NCBI GenBank assembly: GCA_902806565.1
Contig: CADCXA010000039.1
Location: forward strand, 248,001 to 312,000
DNA: 64,000 nt
Reading direction: 5' to 3'
From: Hypoxylon rubiginosum
Taxonomy: Eukaryota; Ascomycota; Sordariomycetes; Xylariales; Hypoxylaceae
The notes under the pieces are model-generated. The model worked only from the letters and a program-made list of their open reading frames with translations. It did no database searches and had not been told where the DNA came from. Of the stretch, positions 1-10,900 are shown one piece after another; positions within the stretch are counted from its first letter, which is position 1, and the number at the start of each line of letters is the position of its first letter. The position numbers were made by a program, and so were the translations under genes.

Positions 1-1441
1 GTCGGAGTGTACCGGCGAGGGACTTGGTGAAATGCGGTGTGAGGCGAGGCGAGCATTGAGCAGAAGCTGACTCGCGAAGGTACTCGTAAACACATCTGCA
101 TACCCAACACGAAAGCGGCTGCGAATCATCATACAGGCCTGTCCCATTGTGTAATCGGGTGCCCACGTATTGTATGTACTGGGTACTTGAACGTGGGATT
201 TACATGATGTAGCGTCACCATGACGCATTCGATCCCGTCGGCAGCTTGACTGTATCGCGCCAGGACAAGATGGTGCCTTTAATAATGGTCTGATTGAAAT
301 AAAGTCGTCAGATTCAAGGTAGGATTGAGGCGGCTGAAGGCTCCCGGGTCCCTGGCTCTTAATGCTGTCCCGCTAAGCCTTTTGATTCCCAATTCCCAAT
401 GGGTTCTTCAATTGGATACGAGCACGAGGTGAGCACGAGGTGACAGGGTGAGTACCTCGTGCTCTCTTTCTCCCTTCTGTCGCCCCCCTCATGTCAGTTC
501 ATCTGCCGTAGCTTATGGTGCAATAGTTACTACACGTGTACCAATTATTCGTGATGAGGTTTCCGAGATGAAATTTTGAGAGTTTAAATGCGGTCGATTT
601 CTTCGGATACGGTCCTAAATTGAGCGTAAGACCGCCGTGGCGGCCTCCGCTGGAGAATCCGCTGGAGAAAGAAAAGCTCACCGACTCTTCGTTACATACC
701 GCTAGGAGGTACCCGATATAACGCCACAAGACATTGGGCAGCCATCCAGTCTGCCAGTCCGCCAGCTTTACCTAGCAGCCCTAGCCACATATTTCGTACA
801 ACTACTACATACGTGGCACGTGGCAACTAATGTATCTCTTGCGCGGGATAGAGGAAGATGAACGTTCCATCATTGACGGTACGGAGATGTCCAGGTCGCC
901 AGCTATAGCGAGCCTAACAGCTTCAACCCGATGGGAATGAGTAACCGGATCTTTGATTTTCTCATTGCTAAACATCTATTCAGCTATTGCGCATTTGTTT
1001 GCTTTCAACCTCGCAAATGTTGCCCCCGCTTGACAGATGCCAACGAGATATTCGACGGCTTCACTCTCGTCCAATAGCATCGTGGACTCGGTAGTGTCAC
1101 CTACTAAATTAGGAATTGTCTGTTTGCTCCCGTCCATCCCGCTTCCCTTCCTCGACGTACGCGCCGAGGTAGTTGGGTCCGGGGAAGCTGGGGAATATGG
1201 GGAATATGGGTAAGATGCTCCAAGATGACATTGTTTCGCCGGGGCGCCTCCGAGCTTTAGAACCAGCTGTCTCGGAGAGCCCTCTGGCTTTACCATGTGA
1301 AATTCGGCTCGGCTGGATACCTGGGTACTCTTATATCATGGTACTACTTGACCCGTCTTGAACGGGATTACGAACAAATCTCACGAGTCCATACAATTTT
1401 CAGTCATCGGCTGCCTTCCTTCGATCTGTCAATCTGTCAGA
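1..1441. other. Intergenic region upstream of the CFEM gene
   Basis: I see no convincing gene here. The short open frames have no recognisable protein content and no splice-linked partners. The region holds an 11-bp direct-plus-inverted repeat at 420-464 (listed separately) and a short tandem GGGAATAT at about 1192-1210. A weak TATA-like TTATAT near 1331 lies about 110 bases before the CFEM start codon and could serve its promoter. Confidence 0.5.
420..464. repeat. 11-bp tandem direct repeat with inverted copy (hairpin)
   Basis: GAGCACGAGGT occurs at 420-430 and again immediately after at 431-441. Its exact reverse complement ACCTCGTGCTC is at 454-464. Either direct copy can pair with the inverted copy, giving an 11-bp perfect stem with alternative loop lengths. 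The function is unknown. It lies in gene-free DNA about 1 kb upstream of the CFEM gene. Confidence 0.85.
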
Positions 1442-2134
1442 ATGAAGCCTGATTTGCTCGCAGGCCTGGCGCTTCTCATGGCGACAGCAACCGTAAAAGC
1501 TTCCAGTTGTCTTGACGTGGCAGTGGCCAAAATCCCCCCGTGCGCCCAGCCGTGCTTCCTCGACAATGATCCCTCAGCTGAATGCGACGGGACTGATTTT
1601 ACCTGCCGATGTCAAAAAGAGGCTATACTCTACGCGGCTATCGAGCCTTGCGTGGCTTCTGGGTGCCCGGAGGAATCGTTTCAAGTCGTTATTGATGGCG
1701 CTTCTTCTGGTTAGTCGGTCATAATGTCGAATCTTCCACTTCACGAGGGCCTCGAGAATCGAAACTTGAGTGATCTACTTTGCTGACGCGTTTTGATAGT
1801 ATGCGACTGTGAGACGGCATTTCCGGGAGCCCTCGCCGTTGAAAATGCGCTTGGTTCTTTCACAGGAGTTCCAGCGGTGACTGCCTCTAACACAGTCCTC
1901 AATACGGTTATTGGTGCAGTCCCAGGCACCGTCACCAATGCCGTGGCTGGCTCAGCTATTGGCACAGTTATCGGCACAGTTATCAATAGTCCTACGACAA
2001 CCGACGCTACTAGTGCGCCAGCACTAGCGACTTCGAGTCCTTCCCAGAGCGGCGCTCCGAGGTACCGAAATGATCTGTGGTTTAATCTTGTCGCGAACAT
2101 AGCGGTACCGGTGCTACTTACTGTCCTCTTGTGA
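1442..2134 (+). CDS. CFEM-domain GPI-anchored surface protein
   Basis: Two exons, 1442-1709 and 1800-2134, with intron GTTAGT...ATAG in phase 1, give 200 residues. The start is the first ATG in frame and is followed by a signal peptide of about 19 residues. The mature N-terminus carries the CFEM cysteine pattern, beginning SSC, PPCAQPC, DFTCRC, EPC, SGC and CDC. CFEM proteins sit in the fungal wall or plasma membrane, and some bind heme or act in adhesion or host interaction. After the CFEM domain come a Thr/Ala/Val-rich stalk with loose IGTV-type repeats and a hydrophobic C-terminus typical of a GPI attachment signal. The family call is firm. The substrate (heme or otherwise) cannot be told from sequence. 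Acid residues lie before the CxC pair, as in heme-binding members, but I did not align them. Confidence 0.88.
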
Positions 2135-2965
2135 TCTAGAAGCAGGAAGTAAAACTTATATGTTAAGCTTGGGCTTTAAGGCCAGGCTTTCATTCCGTTC
2201 ATTTTATTATCGGACAACTAATTCGACCGCGTCTCACAGCTTGGTGGTATTCGTCGTCGTCTCTCAATGCCAAGACATGCATTCGCGTATGGGTCCTAGG
2301 TAATCAGCCTTAAATCGTGGCAATTAGGTGCCTACCTCCTCTTAGGTACTATGTGGCTTGGAGAAGTTTTAGATAAGGCCCTCGTCGTATATAATTTCCC
2401 TTATACTAGAGTCGAAGGGTTGGGGGCCGCTATCAAAATAAGTCGATTAATAAATTCCGAATCGATACGCAATATAACGACCTGTATCAGTCAGGGGTAT
2501 GCACCATGAACAGCCACGAGACGTGCCAATTATGCATACTATGGAGTTTGAATGCTACATATCCCCAAGCGCAATACGACGTGGGCAGGCCAAGGAGCTT
2601 GGTCATTGGAGGCCAGTCAAATTACTACGCGCCCCAGCTCGTGGGATCATGTAACATGCTCCAAGTGCCTCCCCCTTAGTATTGGCGTACAGACTTCAAG
2701 CTGCCTTGTGTAGTTCGTCTTCAATGTGCCTGAGCTGAGCCGTGTTTTCAGGGTTGCTCATCCTTGGTCCCCCATTTCGAGCCCTCAGCCCTACTATGTA
2801 AGATCTCAGCGCGCCTAATTTCCGGAGGGCCTTATACATAGTTTTCCTTTCTTACTCCAAGAGCAATGGACTTGATTTCCTTTCCCGCCTTCGCTCTCTC
2901 TCGTTTCGTTACGGCCTTTTGAATTGAGCTGAAGCGATCGGAGTCTCCGTCTTCGCCGACACGAG
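2135..2965. other. Intergenic region before the lectin-like gene
   Basis: No gene recognised. It contains the CFEM 3' region and the promoter and 5' leader of the lectin-like gene. TAGGTGCCTACC- and TTAGGTAC-type motifs near 2328-2350 match the dispersed intergenic TAGGTA/TACCTA motif reported under findings. Confidence 0.5.
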
Positions 2966-4850
2966 ATGTCTGGTGGTCCTGAGGTACGCCGCGCTGCTTG
3001 CTCACTTCTATTCTGCTCTGGTTGAATTCTAACGCGACTTGAACACTCCTTAGCCTCGATCAGATGCTTCAAGGCACAGCCAACCCGGGTTGGAAGTGGC
3101 GCCTGACAGTGGCCTAGAGCTCGCGCATCCTAGCTCGTCCGCATTTGCAGAGCATCTATCGCCCGAGGTTAGTACAGGCCTTTTCTTTTTTTTCTCCCCC
3201 GCCTTACATTCTGCTGTTCCCTCCTAGCTCCGCTTGAAGATATTCGCTTCTTGTATAATATACCGTTATTTTGTGTTTCCGTACCTTGTACATAACCCTC
3301 GAGTGCAGGCGAGAGTGACCAAGTTAGGGGATATCTAACACCTGATCCTAAAATAGGCAGTCCCTCATGAGTACTATGGCAAAGGAACCTGGTATGGACC
3401 CGAAGTGGTGTCGTCGCAAGGATGTTACGACGAAGCTGTCCTAAATTCATCACCATTACCTGCCAAACAGGAGAGCGCGGGTTTGGAACCGATATCAACG
3501 CTCACTCAAGGAAAATCGCGGCGCCGCTTATACATTTTGATTGTGGTCTTAGTGCTTGCTCTGATTGGGGCCATTGTGGGGGGAGTTGTGGGAGGCCTTT
3601 CACGTCGCAATCATGACGCCAGTTCGGAAGAGTCGACATCGATACCAGTGACATCTGTGGCATCTGACTCGCCTACTAAAACTGTCGTAGTTGACTCGTC
3701 AACTTCGTCGACGATATCATCAACTCCGACACCCACAGCGACTTTGCAGTCTCTTCGGCCAAACTCGAAGCTAGCCGTCACAGGATGGCGGGCCGATGGG
3801 GGATTCAATATTCGGCTCTTCTACCAAGATAGAAAAGACAATCTTCGGTTTTCGGAGTATTCCAGTGATGAGGATAGTTGGTCGAGCTCTAACAAGGTCT
3901 TGGCCACCGATGTAATGTCGGGCACGCCAATAGGCGTAGGTACACATGTTCCGGTTGACCCTGTAAGTTTTCATCATGTCGACCACTCTGAAGAACCTAA
4001 GGCGCTGATAGTCTGGTATAGGCACAAGTCGAGCTCTTTTGGTTCAATTCCTCCTCGGAGCTATCGGGGACAAATTTCAGAGACGGATACACACCCCTCG
4101 GTGGCGGGTGGGATAGTATTGATGAGTTTCCAGTGAGCGTAAACATAGAATCTCGCCTAGCTATGTACTGGCCTTACGCCGTGATGCAAGATGGAGACAG
4201 CAGTTTCAGACTTGTTACCTACTTGGGTGCTAACCCAGGTGGGCCTTGGAATAATCGATCACTCGGTATATCTGGACCAGGAGGTACTGGGATGGCCATT
4301 GTCCCCAGGACTTCAACGTGCGCATCTCCCTGCACTGCAGGATTGGTATATCGAGGAGGAGATGGGCGTTTGGCGGGTTACCTAGTACAGGAAAGTCTGC
4401 CGCTGTTAGATTGGGGTTTCGGTAAGTTCCGAATACGTCTCCCGTATTAAAAATTGAGTCGCTACGCATATGTAGAGCTAACAAGCGGCTATTCTTACAG
4501 ATACGCCCAACACCCTACCTGAGGAAACGGCTGTCGCAGCGTTCGCAGTAGCAAAGCCAAACGACCCCAACGATGGCACCAACGTATACGTCCTATATCA
4601 GAACGGAGATAATGACATTGAGCTTTGGGCCTACGATAATGGCGCGTGGAAGGGAAACTCTCCAGCACTAAAGGGCGCAGATGTCGGCACCGACATAACG
4701 TGTGTCACGGAAGCCGTGTGGGAGAACGCTAATATAATTTCAAGCCAATATGACATGAGCAGATGCTATTTCCTATCAGGGGGGCAGATTCGGGAGGTGT
4801 TGTATAACGGCACGGGCTGGGAAGTGTTGGGAAATATACCATTGAGTTAG
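2966..4850 (+). CDS. Membrane-anchored fucose-specific-lectin-like protein
   Basis: Five exons, 2966-2983, 3054-3167, 3357-3962, 4022-4421 and 4501-4850, give 495 residues. All junctions are GT-AG and phase-consistent; the donors at 3963 and 4422 are GTAAGT. Residues 1-100 are hydrophilic and probably cytosolic. A strong membrane helix at about 102-125 (LYILIVVLVLALIGAIVGGV) follows a basic SRRR, and a Ser/Thr-rich stalk follows the helix. From about residue 150 the protein resembles fungal fucose-specific lectins (AAL-like beta-propellers), with repeated blades containing motifs such as IRLFYQD, VYVLYQNGD and ELWAY. The helix near the N-terminus implies a type II anchor with the lectin head outside the cell or in the lumen. 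Soluble AAL-type lectins lack this. The sugar-binding Arg/Glu/Trp residues of each blade were not verified, so the ligand is unproven. Confidence 0.78.
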
Positions 4851-5186
4851 GCGTAAAGGGGCACGGGCAAATTAACCCCTGGCGATGACAATGATACCAT
4901 CTACTACAAGGGACGATTGGATAGTACCGCGACTTGACGGTACACCTGTAAGAATACCTTTTTAGAATTAGGCAAGCAGTTATTCTTTCGTTATGTAATC
5001 GTAATGCTAGACAGGCTGATTTGGCGAAAATGGAGAGGACACATGAATTCCAAATTCATACCTCATAAAGCACAACAAGTCCTAGAAACCCTGCTAGGCC
5101 GCGCTATCGGATCCAAGAAGACTCAAACTAAAAGGGGGATTTAGAGATAACATGCTCTCATCGAGGCCATCTCTTTACCCTCCTAC
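4851..5186. other. Convergent 3' intergenic spacer
   Basis: This is the short spacer between the convergent 3' ends of the lectin-like gene and the DUF3429 gene. I see no gene or repeat in it. Confidence 0.5.
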
Positions 5187-6615
5187 TTAGTCCTTCTCAC
5201 TGTCCTTTTTCTTCTCGCCCTTCTCTTCACTATCCTTATCGCCCTTCTCTTCCTTATCCTTATCACCCTTTTCTTCGTTGCCCTTATCTTCATCATTCTT
5301 CCCTTCATCACTCTTTTCATTTTCCTTTTCTTCGCCGCTCTTATCTTCACCACCCTCCTCTTGTTTTCCCTTTTCTTCGCTATTCTGCTTCTCGCCAGAG
5401 TCTTTACCCTTGCTCTCTTCACCCTTGCCTTTGCCCTTGCCTTTGCCCTTCTCCTTCTTGGCGTCCTCTTTAGCCTTTTCTTCCTCTTCCTTCTTCTTCC
5501 TTTCTTCAGCCGCCTCTTTCTCCTTTTGTACCTTTTCCTTCTCCTCCTCTTCGAGGTCCTGCCATTTCTTAGTGTAGTCTTCCTCGCCCCGGCGATCGTG
5601 TAACTTCTCGTTCAGGCCCGTCAGCCTCGGCTTAGCATCCCCGACTTTCATTCGTCCAATGAGACTTATGAAGATGGCGACTCCCACGACGGCGGTCAAA
5701 GCGAACCGGTAAGTCCCGTACCATGACGGTGCCCAAGCTCTGACGGTAGCCCGAGCATCAGCGAAGTACAGCATGACGAAGGCCCCGAACTGGGCCGTCA
5801 GAGCAAAATCCACCGGCATAAATAGTGTCGGCCAAGCCACAACGGAGGCTAAAACGCCAAGTCCATACCGGAACTTGGTGCGTGCCGGGTTAGGCACCTT
5901 CTCGGCATATTCTAGGCCCCAGTGAACAGCACCGAGGAAGCTGATTATTACAGCTCCATAACCCAGTTGTATAGGCTCGATTACGCTCAGTAGGTGGTGT
6001 GCTGTATCATGATTGATCAAGATGTGGTTTATGAAATTGGAAGACGACGGCCATTCGGTGTTTAGATTCCATGAGAGGTAGACGGTAGATATGGATGTTG
6101 CAAGGTAAGGCAAGGTGCCGGCAAGACCCAAGAAGTAGGGCTCTTTTGGAACATTTGCGAGGCTAAATGTGTCTTTTACGGTTTCCTGTGATTAAGACGT
6201 CAGTTTGCGAGACTTGACATGTGGTAGAGTAATTTCATGATTTACTTACTAAATCATCCCTTACGCCGTGGCTAATAGGTTTTTGTCCTCCCTGAGTGTC
6301 GGGCTCGTAAATGTGACGAACGCTGGACTCGGTGGTGACTACTTCTGGATGGGATTCTAGCTTCTGTTGGCCAAGCTTCTTCTCCCCTTCCGGATCTTTC
6401 CCGTACTGGATGCCGCTGGGTGCCTTGGTAACGTATCTAGATCTTTGTATCGAGGAGAGAGTGCGGGGCGCGAGCGCTCTTGGACTCAATGGGTTGGATT
6501 TGGTAGTCGTGACTATCCCCCGTGAATGTAGCCTCTGTGATGAAGAAACGGGAGCTCTCTGTGAAGCAATGGCTCGAGATGAGTTTGCGAGGAGGGATCG
6601 TGTGCTTCGTAACAT
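5187..6615 (-). CDS. Mitochondrial inner-membrane DUF3429/TMEM69-like protein with charged tail
   Basis: Two exons on the minus strand, 6615-6250 and 6185-5187, with a phase-0 intron (GTAAGT...ACAG), give 454 residues. The N-terminus is rich in Arg, Ser and Ala and lacks acids, as a mitochondrial presequence does. The junction yields the family's characteristic run ending VPKEPYFLGLAGTLPYL. The DUF3429 core with several hydrophobic helices follows, including the QLGYGAVIISFLGAVHWGLE segment. Fungal members are annotated as mitochondrial inner membrane protein 1; the molecular function is not established. From about residue 315 to the end the protein becomes an extreme Lys/Glu/Asp/Gly tail of about 135 residues with repeating EEKGDKD and GKGKG units and a predicted coiled-coil or disordered character. 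The tail is much longer than the folded family needs. Divergent from VPS13 with a shared 1.3-kb upstream region. Confidence 0.85.
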
Positions 6616-7914
6616 CGTGACGAGCTGGTATATGAGGTATAGCGGGGTTACAGATCAGTAAGAATAGGAAGACACGATGTATAACAATTTAATTCGGCAG
6701 ACTGTGTAGTTGATAGCTGAATTCCAGTTCTAACTGCTCAATGAGATATGCCATTCAACTAAAGAACTCGAGGTCTCAAATTACGAGAGTAGGTAGGGTA
6801 CACGACTAGGCTAAAGAGGACTAGAGTCTTGGTGGATGTAAACAAAAACGAAGTGAGAGGAAAGAATAAAAAGCTCTACTCCAAAACTGGAACAATTGAT
6901 GCAATAACGTCGTCAGAACCCTTTCGTTAGCCAGGACCCGAGCTCTTTAGTTCCTGGTTGTTGCTTGATGTAAGTGTACATCAATGACGTAATGATGTAA
7001 TGAAGCTAGGCTTGTACCTGACCTATACCCTAGTCCGTGGCTGAGTTGGAATCCACTCTGCCACTTTACCAGTCTACAACTGCTACATTAGTATGTACCT
7101 ACCCCTCCATCTGTGGCTCAAGTACAATACATACAATCGGGACATTTTTTGCATCGGCGTCATCAATAATTGATCCTCCAACTAGCAACTAGGCAACGAA
7201 CTAAATGCCCAATCGTTAAAAGAGCCATCTTGAGAAATCAGCTGAAGTTTTTGCGCCCAAACTTGTAACACTTGTCCTTGCTAGAAATCCTGAACTCAGT
7301 CCACTTTTTTCTTGCTGTGGCTGTTTTTTTGTTTTCTTGTACAATGTTGGGTTGAAGTGTCTTTTCAGGTACTATGAATGGGATAGTGTCTACATATTTC
7401 TTGGTTTTATTTTTTTAACGAGCTTTCACCTGCATCGTCACGACCTACTTTTCCACTTATCACCCTCGTGCCTATACCTATACCTCCCTGGTATACCTAC
7501 GTCCCTACGTAGCCCCTCGTCTATTCAACCATACGATATCTAACCTACCTTGCTTCCCTCCAAGTAGCTAATCAATCCAAATCAATTCGTGCGATTCATA
7601 CAAATCGACCAACTTTGAACCATTTGTCACGACGCGCATGTCCATCTCCTCGACTTTGACCATCGATACCCCACAACGACCTCAATAGCTCGTCGATCTA
7701 TCTTGTAACCTCGTCATAGCGTGCCCCTCTCTCTGCCGCCGATAGTATTCCCCCCTTTTCGAGGACTTCCTAAGACGATAATCGATCGAGGTGCCCTCCT
7801 AATATATATATCATATTCATCGACCCAATTCCATCCCTGCAGATGAAGCAGCCGCAAACCTACCAATAGTCTACGAGCTCGTCCCGGCCCGGGTCACGGC
7901 GCAATACAGTCAAG
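6616..7914. promoter_or_regulatory. Shared divergent upstream region of DUF3429 gene and VPS13
   Basis: This 1.3-kb stretch separates two genes transcribed away from each other, so it should hold both promoters. A pyrimidine-rich zone at about 7410-7560 and an ATATATATAT run at about 7801-7811, about 105 bases before the VPS13 start, are compatible with fungal promoter and leader composition. No specific operator can be assigned. Confidence 0.4.
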
Positions 7915-10900
7915 ATGCTGGAAGGCCTGGTTGCTGGACTGCTCAACCGCTTCCTGGGCATGTATGTCAAGAACTTTGACCCCGCCCAGTTGAAAGTTGG
8001 TATATGGTCTGGCGATGTGAAGCTGCGGAACCTCGAGCTCCGCAAGGAGGCTCTTGACCAGTTGAAACTTCCCATCAATGTCATGGAAGGACATCTGGGC
8101 GAGCTAACCCTCGTTATCCCCTGGTCCAACCTGCGAGGCGCTCCAGTCAAGATCTTTATTGAGGACGTCTTCCTGCTTGCGTCCCCGAAAGAAGAGGCTG
8201 CATACGACGAAGATGAAGAAGAACGGAGGAGGCAGCGGCTGAAGATGGAAAAGCTAGATTCTGCTGAGATCTTAAAGGAGCGGTCCCAAGAAGGTCTCAG
8301 CCAGGAGGAGCAAAAGAAGAGCCAAAGCTTCACGGAGAGCTTGGTCACTAAGATTGTCGACAACTTGCAAGTTACGGTCAAGAATATCCACGTGCGATAC
8401 GAGGATTCCATATCTGCCCCCGGCCACCCTTTCGCTCTGGGCGTCACTCTCGCCGAGTTCAGCGCAGTCAGCACGGATGGCGAGTGGAAGCCTACTTTCA
8501 TCCAAAACTCAACCAAGACCACCAACAAACTGGCGAAACTTGGCGCGTTGGCCATATATTGGAACACAGACACCACACTGCTCGGCCCTGGCCGTGAAGT
8601 CGACGACGACGATCACTCAGTACCTCATGATGACATGATCAAGAATTTCAAGGAGATGATTGGTAACGGGGACTATACTTCCGCTACAGACCACCAGTTT
8701 ATCCTGAAACCGGTGAGCGGCCAAGCCAAGATCGAGCTAGACAAGACCGGCGACATACATGTCCCCAAGTTCAAGGGGAGCTTGCTATTTGACGAAATCG
8801 GCGTGGTTCTCGACGATGACCAGTACCGCGATGGTCTGATGATGGTTGATCTTTTCCATTACTTTATTCGCCATCAGGAATATAAGAAGCTTCAGCCTAA
8901 GGGAGTTACGCCTCAGGAAGACCCTCGTGCTTGGCTCAAGTTTGCTGGAAATGCGGTACTGTCTAAGATTCACGAGAGGAACCGTCGGTGGAGTTGGGAC
9001 TATTTCCGCGAACGGCGAGACGATCGTCGTCGATATACCGAGCTTTTCAAGAAAAAGAAGGCGAACCAGCAATTATCACCGCAGGAAATCGACGACCTCA
9101 ACAAGCTGGAGTGGAAACTCGAGTATGAGGACCTGCGCTTCTGGCGCTCTCTGGCTCGCAATCAGCTGAGAAAAGAGAACGCCGAGGCCCTCAAAAAGGC
9201 ACCTTCGAAGAATGAACAGCAGCAGCAGCAACAAGGATGGCTATCTTGGGTGTGGGGTTCGAAACCGGCTGAACAAACCGACTCCACGGAGGAGAATACG
9301 CAGATGACTGAGGAACAGCGTAAAGAGCTTTACGAGGCAATCGATTGGGACGAGAAGACCGCTTTGGCTGAAGCCGTGGACACGCCACGTGACACCGTTA
9401 AGATGCAACTTGATGCATCTCTCAGTACCGGAAGTTTTACTCTCAGGCAAAGCCCTCATGGGAAGAAGACCGACCTACTGAGTCTGCACTTTGACGTTTT
9501 CAAAGCGAAGGCCCTCAAAAGGCCCGACTCCGTGCTTGCTGATATTAGCCTTGGTGGTTTCCGAGTCAACGATGGTACTACGCCGGAGAGCTTGTTCGCA
9601 GAAATCGTTCGGGTCAAGGATGCGCCAGACACCAACCGCAACAGGCGCCTTTCCATTGCCGAGCTCGAAAAATCTGATCAAGAGACCTTCTTCGACTTAC
9701 AAGTTGAACAGAATCCTCTTGATGGTCAAGGTGACTTCGCAGTCACGGCAAAGCTCAAGCCTTTGGAAATCGTGTGGAATCCCAACTTCGTCGTTGGCGT
9801 CGTCGACTTCTTTAAGCCACCGGAGAGGCATATGGAATCTATATCGGCGTTGATGGAGACTGCTGGAGCTACTGTCGAGGGGCTGAGACAGCAGACTCGG
9901 GCTGGTCTTGAGTTTGCCCTTGAAGAACACAAGACCATCAACGCCAAACTAGATCTTCAGGCGCCGCTTATTATAATCCCCCAATCCATCAAGGCTGAGA
10001 GATCAACTTGTCTCATCCTGGATGCCGGTCATATAAGCGTCAACAGTAAGTTAGTTGACAAAGGGACTCTAAAACAGGTGCAGGACAAGCACAATCAGAA
10101 GTTTTCCGAAGAGGATTTCAAACAGCTCGAGTCTCTCATGTACGACCGTTTCCTTGTTAAGTTGACGTCTACGCAAGTCCTTATCGGCCCTTCCATCGAA
10201 GAGACAAAATCCCAGTTAGTCGAGAAGGATGATGCTCGTATGCTGCATATCGTGGAGAAGATCAATGTCGATTTTGTCGTAGCTCTATCGATAATGCCAA
10301 AGGCGCCAAATCTAACTAAGGTGAAAGTGTCGGGTCATCTGCCCGTACTACGGGCCATGGTATCTGACACTAAATACAAGAGCCTCATGAAGCTCATCGA
10401 CGTTGCCATACCAAAGTTCGGTGGAGAGCAGCAACAGGTCAAACTTGAAAAGCAACCTAAGAGGCCGCGCGTGCTCAGCTCCGCGTCGAATCGACCCAAG
10501 TCGCACGGTCGTAAGAGCTCTTCCAATTTGTTCCTCACACAGCAGACAGCCGTAATCCTGGAAGATGAATCGGAGAACGACTCGGACGAGTTTGAGGACG
10601 CTGCGGATGAAAGCCCAAACCAACAGCTTAAGACGCAGCAACGGAATTTTGAGTTCAAGTTCGCTGTTGACAAGCTTCAAGGATCTCTTTATAGAAGTGA
10701 TCCTGATGGGAAACATCCAGAATCGCTCTTAGTGGAATTGACTGCGGAGAACTTCGATCTCAATTTCTACATCAGGCCTTTTGATATGGCGGCTGAGGTG
10801 TCTTTGGGATCTGTAACAGTGGACGACTTCGTTGACAATCCCCCAGCAGAATTCAAATCCATTGTATCGTCGGGTGACGTCGACGACCGCCAGCACCAGA

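Noticed and set aside
976..1296. Minus-strand 106-codon open frame upstream of the CFEM gene
   Set aside because: No recognisable domain, signal or splice partner; composition unlike neighbouring coding exons.
3963..4136. Reading the lectin exon straight through to the stop at 4136
   Set aside because: A GTAAGT donor at 3963 and a TATAG acceptor at 4021 restore continuous lectin sequence in the other frame, so the read-through is an intron artefact.
7860..8576. Minus-strand open frame over the VPS13 start
   Set aside because: It is antisense to the conserved Chorein_N domain and Ser/Arg-rich, a codon-bias shadow.
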